A DNA stretch of 64,000 nucleotides from CAIWHR01 sp963786625 (GCA_963786625.1 CAWAZS010000014.1:62001-126000), one strand, 5' to 3'. Counted from the stretch's first letter, positions 1-8,780 are shown. Made by a program: numbers and translations. Notes: generated from the letters alone by a model not told the origin.

Positions 1-192
1 TTCTGCCGATCCTTGCGCCTTCGTAGTGAAATCGCGCGCTGATTGACCGACGAAAAACCCGGCGGCGTCGTCAACACATCGCGATGGCTACCAAAAGCAG
101 GTGCGCGACGGGCCGGCGCGAATCGTTGCCCACCGCGGGAAGTTCGCGTTGAACATCGGGTTAGGCGCCAACGGGGTGCCCAGCGCGGGACA

Positions 193-581
193 TCAGTTCC
201 TGATTTCGCGAAATATTTCCGACTCGGATGGCCGCGCAATCAATCCATCTGGTGTTGCACCGAATTCCCTGCGGAAAGCCGGCATGACCGTCTTCAAGTG
301 ATTGTCCAGCGCCGAATGCGATGGATAGGTTTCGTACCAAAGAAAAACGATTGGCTCCTTCACGCTTCGGTGCAAACGAAAGCTGGCATTCGGTTCAGAC
401 TTCCTCGGGAAATCAAGCTGCTTTTCATACCGAGCCTGCAGTTCGTCCTCGCGACCTGCGCCAGGAAAGACCTTCACGACGACACGAGTGAATCATCGGC
501 TGCCGTTGCGGCAGTGATGAACGCGCCTTGGATTGCCATAAGAGCTACAACGGAGCAGGCGAGATTGGCAAAGGTATTCAT
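193..581 (-). pseudogene. Exported antibiotic-biosynthesis-monooxygenase-like protein, frameshifted
   Basis: Two reading frames form one small gene. The first part starts at 581 behind GAGAAGG and encodes a signal peptide (hydrophobic core about residues 5-25, ending near TAATAA). The frame then breaks at about 486. The second part, from 477 down to 193, has the compact alpha/beta pattern of antibiotic biosynthesis monooxygenase (ABM)-fold quinol monooxygenases: KVFPG near its start, then a helix rich in Glu/Gln and a FLWYETYPS strand. ABM proteins are normally about 100 residues, so the reconstruction (about 128 with the leader) fits. The break looks like one missing base, which could be real decay or a sequencing error. 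A GCCTAAC core follows 27 bases after the stop. Family assignment is by pattern only. Confidence 0.5.
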
Positions 582-708
582 TGGGGCCTTCTCTTGTTGT
601 CGAAAACGGAACCTGTATCGAAAAGGGCAATGTCTTTCGGTCGTGCATGCCTCGCCGGTTGCCTTGGACCAGCAATAGCGGAGATTCTTGGCGCCCACAA
701 GAAATTCA

Positions 709-876
709 TTGCCTAAGCGACGAGGAAGCCTGCGTCACGATAGCAGCAAACGGCGTGGCCGACGTGTGAGTTGATTACGGGAGACAACGGCTGGCCGCGA
801 TGGATTGGCGCCTGAGACCGTTGCATGTCAACCGTCGGATGACAAGCCGTTCGGCCCTGCGATGACCGCTTACGAC
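709..876. repeat. Diverged direct repeat, copy A, interrupted by the IS element
   Basis: About 165 bases are clearly related, with scattered differences, to 3388-3556. Shared blocks include GCCTAA at the left end, ATAGCAGCAAA, GGCGTGGCCGA, CCGTTGCATGT and TGACCGCTT. Copy A stops where the IS1182-family element begins at 877. No gene is convincing on either strand. Copy B lies immediately 3' of a gene and carries an attC-like hairpin, so A is probably the same kind of site, destroyed by the insertion. Confidence 0.7.
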
Positions 877-2481
877 CGAGGCTGTGTGAAAACTCTTTGA
901 CGCATCCGCGGTCAGAGTTGGCAGGTCGACCTGCCGGAGTTGCGGATGAGCCGATTTATCGAGGGGCAACAGCGGTCACAAGGTGTGCTGTTTCCGGAGC
1001 AGCTTGAGGACTGGATTACCGAGGACAATCCGGTCAGGGCGGTAGACGCCTTCGTCGAGGAACTCGAGCTGGTGCAGTTAGGGTTCGGAGCCGCGAAGCC
1101 TGCGGACACGGGGCGCCCTGCGTACCACCCTGCGGTACTTCTCAAGAGCTACATCTACGGCTACCTGAACCGGGTTCCTTCGAGCCGCCGCCTGGAGCGG
1201 GAAGCGCAGCGCAACGTCGAACTGATGTGGCTGACCGGCCGACTGGCGCCGGATTTCAAGACCATTGCCGACTTTCGTCGAGATAACGGGGTGGCCATCC
1301 AGAAGGTCTGCCGCGAATTCGTCGAGCTGAGCCGACAGATCGGGCTGTTTGGCGAGGCCGTGGTCGCCATTGATGGCAGCAAGTTCAAGGCAGTCAACAA
1401 TCGCGACAAGAACTTCACGCCGCACAAAGTGAGGGCGCGGATGCAGCAGCTCGAGGAGAGCATTGCGCGCTACCTGAACGACCTCGACCGGGCGGATCGG
1501 GAGCCTGCTTCGGTACCGGCGGCCCGGGTGTCACAACTGAAGGAGAAGATTGCCGCGGTGAAAGACCAGGTCCGCAAGCTGCGCCGCATCGAACAGCAAC
1601 TGCAAGAGACTCCCGATCAGCAGGTCTCGCTGACTGATCCCGATGCACGCTCAATGGCAACCAGCGGTCGTGGGACAGGTATCGTGGGTTACAACGTTCA
1701 GGCGGCGGTGGATACCGAGCACCACATGATCGTGGCCCACGAGGTCACCAACGTCGGGCACGACCGAGCGCAGCTCACCGCGATGTCGCAATTGGCGCGA
1801 GACGCGATCGGTGGAGAGAAGCTGATGGTGCTGGCTGATCGTGGTTACTTCGACGGCGAGGAGATCCTCAAGTGCGCCGAGGAGAGAATCACGACGTTGG
1901 TGCCCAAGCCAATAACTTCCAATAGCCGAGCCGACGGGCGTTTCGACAAGCGCGACTTCATCTACATTGCGAAACGTGACGAGTACCGTTGCCCGGCTGG
2001 CGAACGGGCAATCTGGCGCATGACGACGATTGAGAATGACCGAAAGATACACCGGTACTGGCCATCGGCCTGTCCGCGCTGCCCGATCAAGTCGCGATGC
2101 ACGCCCAGCGATTACCGCCGAATCGCGCGCTGGGAACACGAGCAGGTGCTGGACGACATGCAGCACCGCCTGGATCGCACTCCGCAAGCCTCACGGCTGC
2201 GTCGGCAAACCGTCGAGCATCCGTTTGGAACGCTCAAGGCATGGATGGGGTCGACGCATTTCCTGACCAAGACCTTGCCGCGGGTCCGAACAGAAATGAG
2301 CCTGCAGGTCCTGGCGTACAACCTGAAACGGGCGCTGAACATCTTCGGAACGCAACTTCTGGTTGCCTTCATGAAAGCGTAGGCCCGAACGCTCCCGCTT
2401 TACCGCAGCGACTTCGCGGCCTTTGCCGCGTCCAATCCGCCTCGTACCGAGCGCTGTCGCAAGCGTTTTCACACGGCCTCG
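877..2481 (+). mobile_element. IS1182-family insertion sequence
   Basis: The element is bounded by imperfect terminal inverted repeats. The left end starts CGAGGCTGTGTGAAAAC at 877, and the reverse complement of the right end (2465-2481) reads CGAGGCCGTGTGAAAAC, 16 of 17 identical. The 1605-base length suits the family with one transposase. The bases just outside the tips do not form an obvious duplication. It sits inside repeat copy A, close to attC-like sequence. Confidence 0.85.
946..2382 (+). CDS. IS1182-family transposase
   Basis: DDE transposase of 478 residues, full length for the family. The N-terminal part has the conserved LFPEQLEDWI and ENPVRAVDAFV-like segments. The Asp of VVAIDGSKFKAVNN is the first catalytic acidic residue, LADRGYFDG around residue 300 carries the second, and VEHPFGTLKAW near residue 425 carries the last. 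A central helical insertion (about residues 165-220) looks like a coiled coil. The ATG at 946 was preferred over a TTG two codons earlier because family members start MSRFIEG. No frameshift is seen, so the element could be active. It is the only gene between the two inverted repeats. Confidence 0.9.
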   Translation: MSRFIEGQQRSQGVLFPEQLEDWITEDNPVRAVDAFVEELELVQLGFGAAKPADTGRPAYHPAVLLKSYIYGYLNRVPSSRRLEREAQRNVELMWLTGRLAPDFKTIADFRRDNGVAIQKVCREFVELSRQIGLFGEAVVAIDGSKFKAVNNRDKNFTPHKVRARMQQLEESIARYLNDLDRADREPASVPAARVSQLKEKIAAVKDQVRKLRRIEQQLQETPDQQVSLTDPDARSMATSGRGTGIVGYNVQAAVDTEHHMIVAHEVTNVGHDRAQLTAMSQLARDAIGGEKLMVLADRGYFDGEEILKCAEERITTLVPKPITSNSRADGRFDKRDFIYIAKRDEYRCPAGERAIWRMTTIENDRKIHRYWPSACPRCPIKSRCTPSDYRRIARWEHEQVLDDMQHRLDRTPQASRLRRQTVEHPFGTLKAWMGSTHFLTKTLPRVRTEMSLQVLAYNLKRALNIFGTQLLVAFMKA

Positions 2482-2569
2482 ACCCGTTGCGGACGTTGGG
2501 TGAAGCGGGAAGCGGACTTTGAACCCGATGGAAGCCGACGTTCAGGGGTCATGCGTGCGACTCCATGCG

Positions 2570-2614
2570 GCCTAACGAACGGAGTTAACCGGCGCGTCCG
2601 GTTGACGGTTAGGC
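2570..2614 (-). other. attC-like recombination site (integron cassette end)
   Basis: GCCTAAC at 2570-2576 and GTTAGGC at 2608-2614 match the inverse core and core site consensus of integron attC sites (RYYYAAC and GTTRRRY). Inside them GTTAACCGG pairs with CCGGTTGAC, 8 of 9. On the minus strand the site begins 12 bases after the stop of the acetyltransferase gene, the expected place for a cassette. It is short (45 bases) and its two spacers are unequal (7 and 1), unlike a classical site, so it may be degenerate. Confidence 0.55.
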
Positions 2615-2625
2615 AGCAATCGCAA

Positions 2626-3300
2626 TCACACCACGCCCGTAGGCGGCTCGCTCGGCTGAAAGAACTGTGGGAAAAGTAACTGGAAGAGCTCTCGGGTCTT
2701 TGGGCTCATCTTGTCGGGATCTGGACGCAGCAGTTCGTCCTCGGACACAAGTACCTTCGCGTACCAGGCCTCGTAGACGCGTTTGACGATCCCTGGTGCT
2801 ACGAGTTCCCGGTCATAGCCTGGAGCGATCCCAAGCAATTGATAGCCGGCACGCTCGAGGGCGAGTTGCATGCTCGGAACCTTAAGCGTCGCCAGCGTGT
2901 AGATGAAGCCAGCGCCCATGGCACGGGCGATGGCCTCTCCAAGTTGCATCATGCAAGTCGATATCTTCGCCCCCCGGTGAGCCGGCGAGATGACACCGAA
3001 GCGCCCATACAGCGCTTGCTGAGCGCGCTCCCGATCCCACGACACGAAGCCTGCGAGTTCCTCTCCTTTCCAAATCAGGACGATCAAGAGATCACGCTCC
3101 GCTTCGCCAGCAAGCGTAGCGGCTGTTTCGTAGAAGTCTTGCTCGAGGTAGCAGCTGGCTGCTCCGACGGACACGTCGGGATGCCACTCAGCGATTGCCG
3201 CGCGAAGTGCCGGGACATCGCTGCGACGAAGCTGAGCATAACGATAGCTCTCTGGCAAGGGGACCTGCTTGAAGGCCGCACTTAGATCAGGCCACTGCAT
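2626..3300 (-). CDS. GNAT-family acetyltransferase (cassette-like gene)
   Basis: Protein of 224 residues with the GNAT fold. A beta strand with LLIVLIWKGEELAGFVSW is followed by the acetyl-CoA-binding segment GVISPAHRGAKISTCMMQ, helix, and a C-terminal region ALERAGYQLLG typical of motif B. It would transfer an acyl group to an unknown substrate in the cytoplasm. The ATG at 3300 was chosen because GCGAGGA lies just upstream; earlier in-frame codons give a tail with no family resemblance. The gene stands alone, lies opposite to the IS, and is followed by the attC-like site, which suggests a mobile gene cassette. Flanking GC is lower than in the catabolic island. Confidence 0.75.
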   Translation of the reverse strand: MQWPDLSAAFKQVPLPESYRYAQLRRSDVPALRAAIAEWHPDVSVGAASCYLEQDFYETAATLAGEAERDLLIVLIWKGEELAGFVSWDRERAQQALYGRFGVISPAHRGAKISTCMMQLGEAIARAMGAGFIYTLATLKVPSMQLALERAGYQLLGIAPGYDRELVAPGIVKRVYEAWYAKVLVSEDELLRPDPDKMSPKTRELFQLLFPQFFQPSEPPTGVV

Positions 3301-3387
3301 GTTGAGTCCTCGCAGTTCGCGTACACAGAAATCGGGCTCTCTAGGATTTTGGTGCAAGCCACATCCATTGCGGACTGACAAGAAATG

Positions 3388-3564
3388 GCTTGCCTAAACG
3401 ATGGAGAAAACTCCGCCACAATAGCAGCAAATGGCGTGGCCGATGTGTGGGTTGATCAAGGTAATCAACGGCCCGCCGCAATTTTGTGGTGCCCAATACC
3501 GTTGCATGTTAACCGGTGGATGACGGGCCGGCTCCGCAATGACCGCTTCCGAAGCAACTTGGGC
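3388..3564. repeat. Diverged direct repeat, copy B, containing an attC-like hairpin (3491-3564)
   Basis: This is the second copy of the repeat at 709-876. Its distal part folds well: GCCCAAT at 3491-3497 pairs with CTTGGGC at 3558-3564, and GTTGC (3501-3505) pairs with GCAAC (3553-3557). The imperfect 74-base hairpin resembles a longer attC, though the outer bases deviate from GTTRRRY. It begins 30 bases after the stop of the minus-strand gene at 3594. The intergenic stretch 3301-3593 holds nothing else that I can see. Confidence 0.5.
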
Positions 3565-3593
3565 GTTAACGCTGGCCGGCCGGTGATGGCCGG

Positions 3594-4262
3594 TCAGCGA
3601 CGCCGCCCGATCTGGCCGGCCGCTTCCATGCCTTCGAGCAGCGTAGCGAGATCGCCGCCCTTGACCCGGACGAGCTGGACGCCGCGGGGCAACTCAAACA
3701 GGCCGAGATCAAGCGGCCCGATCTGCACATCGCGGAAATTCATCAGCGTCCGACCACGTCGGCCACGGCTCTCGCCCTCGCCAGCGAGGCGCGCGATGAC
3801 CCCCTGGTCGGTCGCCCAGACATGGCCGGTGAAGCTACTCCCCGAACCGGTATTGCGCTCGACGCGAATCCGCATGGTGTCCAGCCCGTTCGCCCGCTCG
3901 CGTCCTTCACGGATCTGCCGCATGTCGCCGCCGCCGTTCAGCACATCGATTGGCAGATCGAGCACGGAGAGGTCGGTCTCGATCGCGAAGCGGGGATCAG
4001 CCATCACCAGCCAGCAGAGATTGCGATCGAGCCGCGCGATCACGGTCAGCGAACGACCATGGTGTTTGCCTTCGTGGCGCAACGCCGAGTGGGTGCGCCA
4101 CAGACGGCCGGGCATGGTGCGCTCATCGGTACCGATCAGGCTCGTCGCGGTGTACTCCACCCGCAACTGGAGAATGCTCCTGCTCGCGGCCGCAAGGGCG
4201 GCCCAAGAGGAGCCGAGCAGAACGGCCGAAGCGAGCAGCATCTTGCGACGCGAAAACATCAT
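3594..4262 (-). CDS. Exported protein, DUF4412-like
   Basis: About 222 residues starting at the ATGATG pair at 4262/4259. An N-terminal signal peptide is clear: the basic MFSRRK is followed by a hydrophobic run and ALAAASR near residue 25. The rest is beta-strand rich (LRVEYTATSLIGT, FTGHVWATDQGVIARL, LMNFRDVQIGPLDLGLFELP). This is the layout of DUF4412 and LolA-like periplasmic proteins that contact lipids, but no catalytic motif is evident. It is alone, on the same strand as the acetyltransferase and followed by an attC-like hairpin. The 4263-4669 stretch upstream has no recognisable gene. Confidence 0.6.
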   Translation of the reverse strand: MMFSRRKMLLASAVLLGSSWAALAAASRSILQLRVEYTATSLIGTDERTMPGRLWRTHSALRHEGKHHGRSLTVIARLDRNLCWLVMADPRFAIETDLSVLDLPIDVLNGGGDMRQIREGRERANGLDTMRIRVERNTGSGSSFTGHVWATDQGVIARLAGEGESRGRRGRTLMNFRDVQIGPLDLGLFELPRGVQLVRVKGGDLATLLEGMEAAGQIGRRR

Positions 4263-4669
4263 GTGATGGACATTCGAAAGATTGGTAAATTCAACCACGC
4301 GAGTCTGATTGTGGTGGGGTCGGTGGTGCCGGTCAACCAGCGGGCTCGTCGCTCCGGCGCCATAGGACTTTACCGCCTCCACCGGAGCGCGCGAGGGCGT
4401 TGACAGGCGAGAGAACAGCTCGCGGTCGCCACCTGACGGCTGCGGACCACGTTGACCGAGCACGGTGTGTCATCTGGTGCGCCAGCCGGCCGCTCCCGGT
4501 CTGGAAGAAAATAATGCCGAACACCCGCCATCCCTTGCTGCTCGATATGCGCACGTAGCGTCTGAAGGAGGTCGACGGCGCGCGGCGGGGACAGTGGCCA
4601 CGATGAGTCCGTGGCCGTAGCGATCCGGCTCTGCCGGTGGCATACTGAAGCCCGCGGGGTTGGCCGAAC
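4263..4669. other. Intergenic stretch, nothing recognised
   Basis: About 400 bases without a supported gene. A minus-strand frame here encodes an unfamiliar segment (LLQTLRAHIEQQGMAGVR) that might be the remnant of a small gene, but it has no good start or ribosome site. I see no repeat, tRNA or clear terminator. Confidence 0.4.
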
Positions 4670-5521
4670 GTGACCCGGTACCACGCCATATCCACTCTTG
4701 TGACGGCCTTGGTCAGGTTTCTGTTGATCGTCGCACTCGCAGCAATGCCGTCAATTGCCGGCTCTCGAAGCGTGCAGGATTGGCTCATGTTCCATCCGGC
4801 GCGCGTCAGTGCAAGCGAAGTGCGCGAGGTAATCGCGTTCGCTCGGGACCGCTTCGGCGCCGACGTCCGCGAGTGGTACGTCGCGGGCGAGTATTCGGGT
4901 CTGGTGGCGGAGCCCGTAACGCGAGTCGGCGCGTCGCGGGGCACCGCGCTCGTCTTCCACGGCAATGCCGGCTGGGCGGGCGATCGGTTGTATTACCTTG
5001 CGCCATTTCTCGCACGCGGCTATCGCGTCGTGCTGGCGGAATACCCGGGCTACGGTATGCGATCCGGCGAGACCACGGTCGAACGCGTCCTTGGCTTCGC
5101 CGATAGCGCGGTTACCGAGGCCTTGCACGCGTGGTCCGGTGACCTGCTTCTCGTCGGTGAGTCACTGGGCGCCGGCATAGTAGCCCAGCTCGGCATGCAA
5201 CATGAGCCGAAGGTCAAGGGCCTTGTGCTCATCACGCCATGGGACTCACTGCGCACGCTCGCGCGCACGCACTACCCGTGGCTGCCTGCGAGCCTCTTTC
5301 TGAAGCATCCCATGGATTCGATCGCCGCGCTGCGCTTCTTCCACAAGCCGATTGCGGTGCTGGTCGCCGACCGCGACGAGATCGTAGGCGCGGCGGGCGG
5401 GCTCGCGCTCGCGCAAGCGCTCGCAGTCGCCCGACTCGTCCGGTTGCCCAACTCGGGTCACAACGACTGGCTCGGTGCGATGACGTTGCGCGACTGGGAC
5501 GAACTGCTGGCGCCATTCTGA
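4670..5521 (+). CDS. Membrane-anchored alpha/beta hydrolase (serine hydrolase)
   Basis: Protein of 283 residues starting at a GTG. Residues 10-30 form one hydrophobic segment, an uncleaved anchor or signal peptide. The hydrolase fold follows: ALVFHGNAG around residues 93-101 forms the oxyanion strand-turn, YPGYGMRSGE is typical of the abhydrolase 12/13 (FrsA/BEM46-like) group, nucleophile Ser165 lies in GESLGAG, the acid is Asp234 or Asp236 (VADRDE) and His264 is in NSGHND. All triad residues are present. The substrate is unknown; esterase or lipase-like activity is likely. The similar proteins at 28236 and 35665 show that this strain carries several BEM46-like hydrolases. Confidence 0.8.
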   Translation: MTRYHAISTLVTALVRFLLIVALAAMPSIAGSRSVQDWLMFHPARVSASEVREVIAFARDRFGADVREWYVAGEYSGLVAEPVTRVGASRGTALVFHGNAGWAGDRLYYLAPFLARGYRVVLAEYPGYGMRSGETTVERVLGFADSAVTEALHAWSGDLLLVGESLGAGIVAQLGMQHEPKVKGLVLITPWDSLRTLARTHYPWLPASLFLKHPMDSIAALRFFHKPIAVLVADRDEIVGAAGGLALAQALAVARLVRLPNSGHNDWLGAMTLRDWDELLAPF

Positions 5522-5846
5522 TGCGTGATCCGCGCGCTTGCGTACGGCAAAAATGCGCACACTTCTTTTGGAAAGGGCTACGCGCGAAGCGGCGGCCTCG
5601 GCGAAGCAGGCTGTAGACGTGGCCTGGCCTGAACCTGTCCTTGCGATAACCGCTCCTGGCTGGTTCCCGAATTTCGTCCACCGGCCGCAGGCCGAACTCC
5701 TGTCCTTGGTCGCGCGGCCAGTTCGCCGGCGCTACAACACTCGGCGGACGGGGCGTGATCGTGTCGGAGCGCGGGACTCGCGCGGGGGCGGGTGCTGCGG
5801 TGGCACGCTATCATCGAGCTTTTCCGCTGGCCGAAAGGTACTCATC
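5522..5846. other. Intergenic stretch before the second hydrolase
   Basis: A 325-base gap with no supported gene. The frame of the following hydrolase stays open through most of it, but codon use and composition do not look coding. AAAGG at about 5834 is the probable ribosome site of that gene. Confidence 0.4.
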
Positions 5847-6548
5847 ATGGCCCTGCCCGTCGTCTTGATCCCGGGTCTCATCGCTTCGCCTCGCCTGTTC
5901 GCCGCGCAGTTGCCCGCCCTGTGGCGCATCGGCCCCGTGACCGTCGCGGATCACACGCGACATGAGTCGGTCGCCGATTGCGCGCGGCATATCCTCGCCG
6001 ATGCGCCGCCACGTTTCGCGCTGGCCGGTCACTCCTTCGGGGGCTACCTTTCCTTCGAAATCATGCGACAGGCGCCGAGCCGCGTCGTGGCCCTGGCGTT
6101 GCTGGATACTTCGGCGCGCGCAGATACCCCCGAGCAGAGCGACAAGCGTCGCGAGCAGATCGCCATGGCACGCAAGGGTCCTTTCTCCGCGATCGCCGCC
6201 CTGCAGTTTCCAGCTTTCGTGCATCCGTCGCGCGCGAAGGACAACGCCCTGCGCCGCTACATGCGCGCTATGGCAGACGATAACGACGCCGAGGTGTTCG
6301 TGCGGCAGCAAACGGCGATGATCGGCCGGCCCGACTCGCGTACCAGCATGGCCGACATCCGCTGTCCAACGGTGGTCGTCGTGGGCGATGCGGATACGGC
6401 TACTCCGCCGGAGCGGGCGCAGGAGATCGCTGCGGGTATTCCGGGCGCCCGTCTCGTGACGATCAAGGAGAGTGGGCACATGACGCCGATCGAGAAGCCG
6501 CTCCCCGTGGCCGACATTCTCGCGGCGCACTTCGCCGCGGCTGAGTGA
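5847..6548 (+). CDS. Small alpha/beta hydrolase
   Basis: Protein of 233 residues, a compact alpha/beta hydrolase with no cap domain visible. LIPGLIASPRLF at residues 7-18 forms the first turn, nucleophile Ser63 is in GHSFGG, the acid Asp183 follows VVVVGDADTATPPE, and His211 is in ESGHMTPIE. This arrangement is that of MenH-like and 3-oxoadipate enol-lactonase-like hydrolases, but the substrate cannot be told. The ATG at 5847 has GAAAGG about ten bases upstream and puts the first beta strand at the N-terminus. It follows the hydrolase at 4670 in the same direction with a long gap, so a shared operon is doubtful. Confidence 0.8.
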   Translation: MALPVVLIPGLIASPRLFAAQLPALWRIGPVTVADHTRHESVADCARHILADAPPRFALAGHSFGGYLSFEIMRQAPSRVVALALLDTSARADTPEQSDKRREQIAMARKGPFSAIAALQFPAFVHPSRAKDNALRRYMRAMADDNDAEVFVRQQTAMIGRPDSRTSMADIRCPTVVVVGDADTATPPERAQEIAAGIPGARLVTIKESGHMTPIEKPLPVADILAAHFAAAE

Positions 6549-6805
6549 CGAGGCGCTCTCAGCCGGGGCCGAGGTAGCGCGACCGCAGTTCGCATTCCTT
6601 CACCCCGCTCGGTCCTACCTCGTGCAATGCATTCGTTGCGTCCGTTTCCCTCAATCGCGCTTGCTGACGTCCGCTCTCGGTGAGTGTACCCGTACGTCCG
6701 CTGCTGGCCGATAGTTCCAGTTCAAGGGCCGCGACGAAACGACTGCTTCCGCGGCATTGCTGCCGTTGGCAGGGGGAAGCTCAACGGCAGAAAGGGGGTC
6801 GAGCG

Positions 6806-7010
6806 GTCTTTCACGGATGGGGCTCCCATGCCTCGCACCCGGTACTTCGGACTTCGCTCGGAGTTCCAACCTTTCAGTGCTCGGTACCGGGTGCTGCGCT
6901 CTGGGTGCTTGCGGCTGCACCTTAGCGAGGTGGTCACTATTCGCCCGGTCGTGCACGCTGTACGCGGTACTGAGCCAGCCCTGCGAAGCTCTAGGTACTG
7001 AGTACGAACA
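6806..7010. repeat. Diverged direct repeat, copy 1
   Basis: About 200 bases are related to 9687-9898. The best-conserved core runs from TCTTTCACGGATGGGG through TTTCAGTGCTCGGTACCGGG and CTTGCGGCTGCACCTTAGCG, followed by a looser tail ending CTGCGAAG and GGTACTGAG. It lies in a 600-base gap (6549-7146) with no convincing gene. A minus-strand frame is open in both copies, but the differences do not look codon-biased enough to call it coding. Confidence 0.7.
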
Positions 7011-7146
7011 CGTACGTCTCAGATCGGCCACTTGCAGACGGTCAGAGTTGCCGTAAAATTTGCTCGAAAGCGGTCATCTCCTTTCGCAACGTCAAAGCGG
7101 CCGCGCAACAGTAGCGCGTCAACTAGCGCCATGCTGCGGGGGCGCG

Positions 7147-7914
7147 TCAGGCTGAACGCGAGGTGGATCGTGCCTGGGTTTCGAGGATATGTTGGCTCAA
7201 GCCATTAGCCCATACCGAGTAGCCTTCGGAATTTGGATGGAGTCCGTCCACCGCCATGCCTGAAACCGTCGTGGATTCTGGATGCCAGTGCAAGGTGCGC
7301 CGGCGCTGATTGACAAGCTGGACAGCAAGGGTCGCGTTCATTTGTCGCGCCCAACGGCCCATGAACCAGCGCAGTGGTTGTGGCAGTGCCTTGCAGGCAT
7401 GCATCGGCGGCACGGCGCTATGCACCAGCAAGTCGGGTTCGAAGCGGTCATCAATCAGATCGGCCAGACAGTTCTGCCACTGTGCCCAGCGCAACGGCGC
7501 GCACAAAGACGTTGCGTCGTTGGCACCCATGGATAGCACGACCACATCGAAACGCGCCGACGGTGCGTCCTGCAGCAACTTGAGCAGGCCCGGCGAGTCC
7601 AATCCATTGACCGCCAGCACGCATCATTGGATGGTGTGATGCCGGCTGAGCCGGCGGACGAGCTGGCCGCACAGCGCTTGATCCTGGGTAGAGGCACCGA
7701 CGCCGGCGGCGCCTGAATCGCCTGCCACCAGCAGGCGAACCAGGGAGCCGCGACCCGCTGTGCCGACGCGGCGTCCAGGCGGTTCCGGCATCCTCGGCGT
7801 GATGCGCCGAACGTACCTTGCCTGTAACCATAGTACCGGCCACAGCAGACCCAGGAGCAACCGACGCTCCCAGTCAGTCGTCGTGCGTAACGTGGACAAT
7901 GGCGACAGCAGCAT
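7147..7914 (-). pseudogene. SGNH/GDSL hydrolase broken by an in-frame stop
   Basis: Read from the ATG at 7914 (GGGAGGGA upstream), a short hydrophobic segment is followed by LLVAGDSGAAGVG, the GDS block with the nucleophilic serine. At 7624-7626 the frame meets TGA and then continues unshifted with VVVLSMGANDAT (Gly/Asn of the oxyanion hole) and DGLHPNSEGY (catalytic Asp-His). The family normally has these blocks in one polypeptide of 200-260 residues, so this is one gene split by a nonsense codon, consistent with a TGG-to-TGA change. Unlike most other breaks in the window, no indel is needed. Either the gene is dead or one base is wrong. Confidence 0.75.
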
Positions 7915-8077
7915 GGACGGTCCCTCCCAATTCGATGAAGGGCAACCGCTTGAGGTAGCCATCGCGGGAGCCAGAGCGCTGCATCTTGGGTTATCCCGCA
8001 CGGGCTGACAGTGCGCCAGCGTACGCATCGAGGAGATGTGTCGACCTCGTGCGGTTTCAGCGTCGGATTCTAGGCGA

Positions 8078-8356
8078 TCAATTTGAACGATCGATTGGCT
8101 GTTTGGGTTCGCCCGCGGCGTCTGGGACTTTGTCGAGAGGGTTGAGAGTCTCCTGCTTTGCCCGCAGGAACTCAATGAGCATTCCCAGTTCGTGCTTGTT
8201 GAGCACGCCGTCGAGAAGGTTTAGTCGCAGTTGCTTGCGGTCATCGGCAACGTCGGCCTTCGCTACCTGCACGGTGCCGAATTTCAACAGCGTTTCATCG
8301 GTCATTTCGGTTTCCGCCCAAACACCGGCTGACACCAGCCCGTTAGCATGTTTCAT
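8078..8356 (-). CDS. Hypothetical small acidic protein
   Basis: Protein of 92 residues if started at 8356 (CTGGAAG upstream), or about 75 from the ATG at 8305, which has GGGCGGA upstream. The centre is a helical region LLKFGTVQVAKADVADD followed by LRLNLLDGVLNKHELGMLIEFLRAKQE, with regular hydrophobic spacing. I do not recognise the family. It is the first of a run of small minus-strand genes between two direct repeats, the kind of content often found on plasmids or in genomic islands. Confidence 0.4.
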   Translation of the reverse strand: MKHANGLVSAGVWAETEMTDETLLKFGTVQVAKADVADDRKQLRLNLLDGVLNKHELGMLIEFLRAKQETLNPLDKVPDAAGEPKQPIDRSN

Positions 8357-8551
8357 TGGACTTCCAGTAAGGACAAGCGCCACTGAATTCGGCTCACGCA
8401 ATTACAGTGGCGTTGAATTGGGCCATCGGCACAGGCACGTCGCATGTTGACCTGAAGGCGCCTGGGTGAGCGCGATGCTCGGATGCATGCCCTATCCCGA
8501 TGTGGATACGACCCGCTGGATTGGGAAGGGCTTGACTCGCATCTCGCGCAT

Positions 8552-8746
8552 TCAGAATTCACGCCCGGATTCAGTTACGTCGAGCGGCTCATCAAGGTCC
8601 GGGCCAACGTCGCGCTGGAATTCCTCTCGGTAGACTGTCCCAGCCGCTGCCAATCCTCCAGCCCGACGCTTCGCTCGGGCTGCCGCGTGGCGTGCCTTGT
8701 CCTGTTCGGCCTTCGTGTAAAGTCGAACCTTCCGCGTTTCGATCAT
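8552..8746 (-). CDS. Hypothetical small basic protein
   Basis: Protein of 64 residues. The N-terminal half is strongly basic and Ala/Arg-rich (KAEQDKARHAAARAKRRAG), the C-terminal half acidic. The basic segment could form one helix that binds nucleic acid, but this is only inferred from composition. The ribosome site is weak. No family was recognised; it is kept because it sits in line with other small genes of the same strand and has coding-like codon use. Confidence 0.35.
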   Translation of the reverse strand: MIETRKVRLYTKAEQDKARHAAARAKRRAGGLAAAGTVYREEFQRDVGPDLDEPLDVTESGREF

Positions 8747-8780
8747 GGTTTCTCGCTAAGCCTTCTGTCGAGGGGTTTGC

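Noticed and set aside
877..2481. Target-site duplication flanking the IS
   Set aside because: The bases next to the two tips do not match (CGAC and ACCC), so no duplication is claimed.
6680..7056. Small open frames within the 6.8 kb and 9.7 kb repeats as a gene family
   Set aside because: Frames are open on several strands in both copies and differences are not biased to third positions as far as can be judged by eye.
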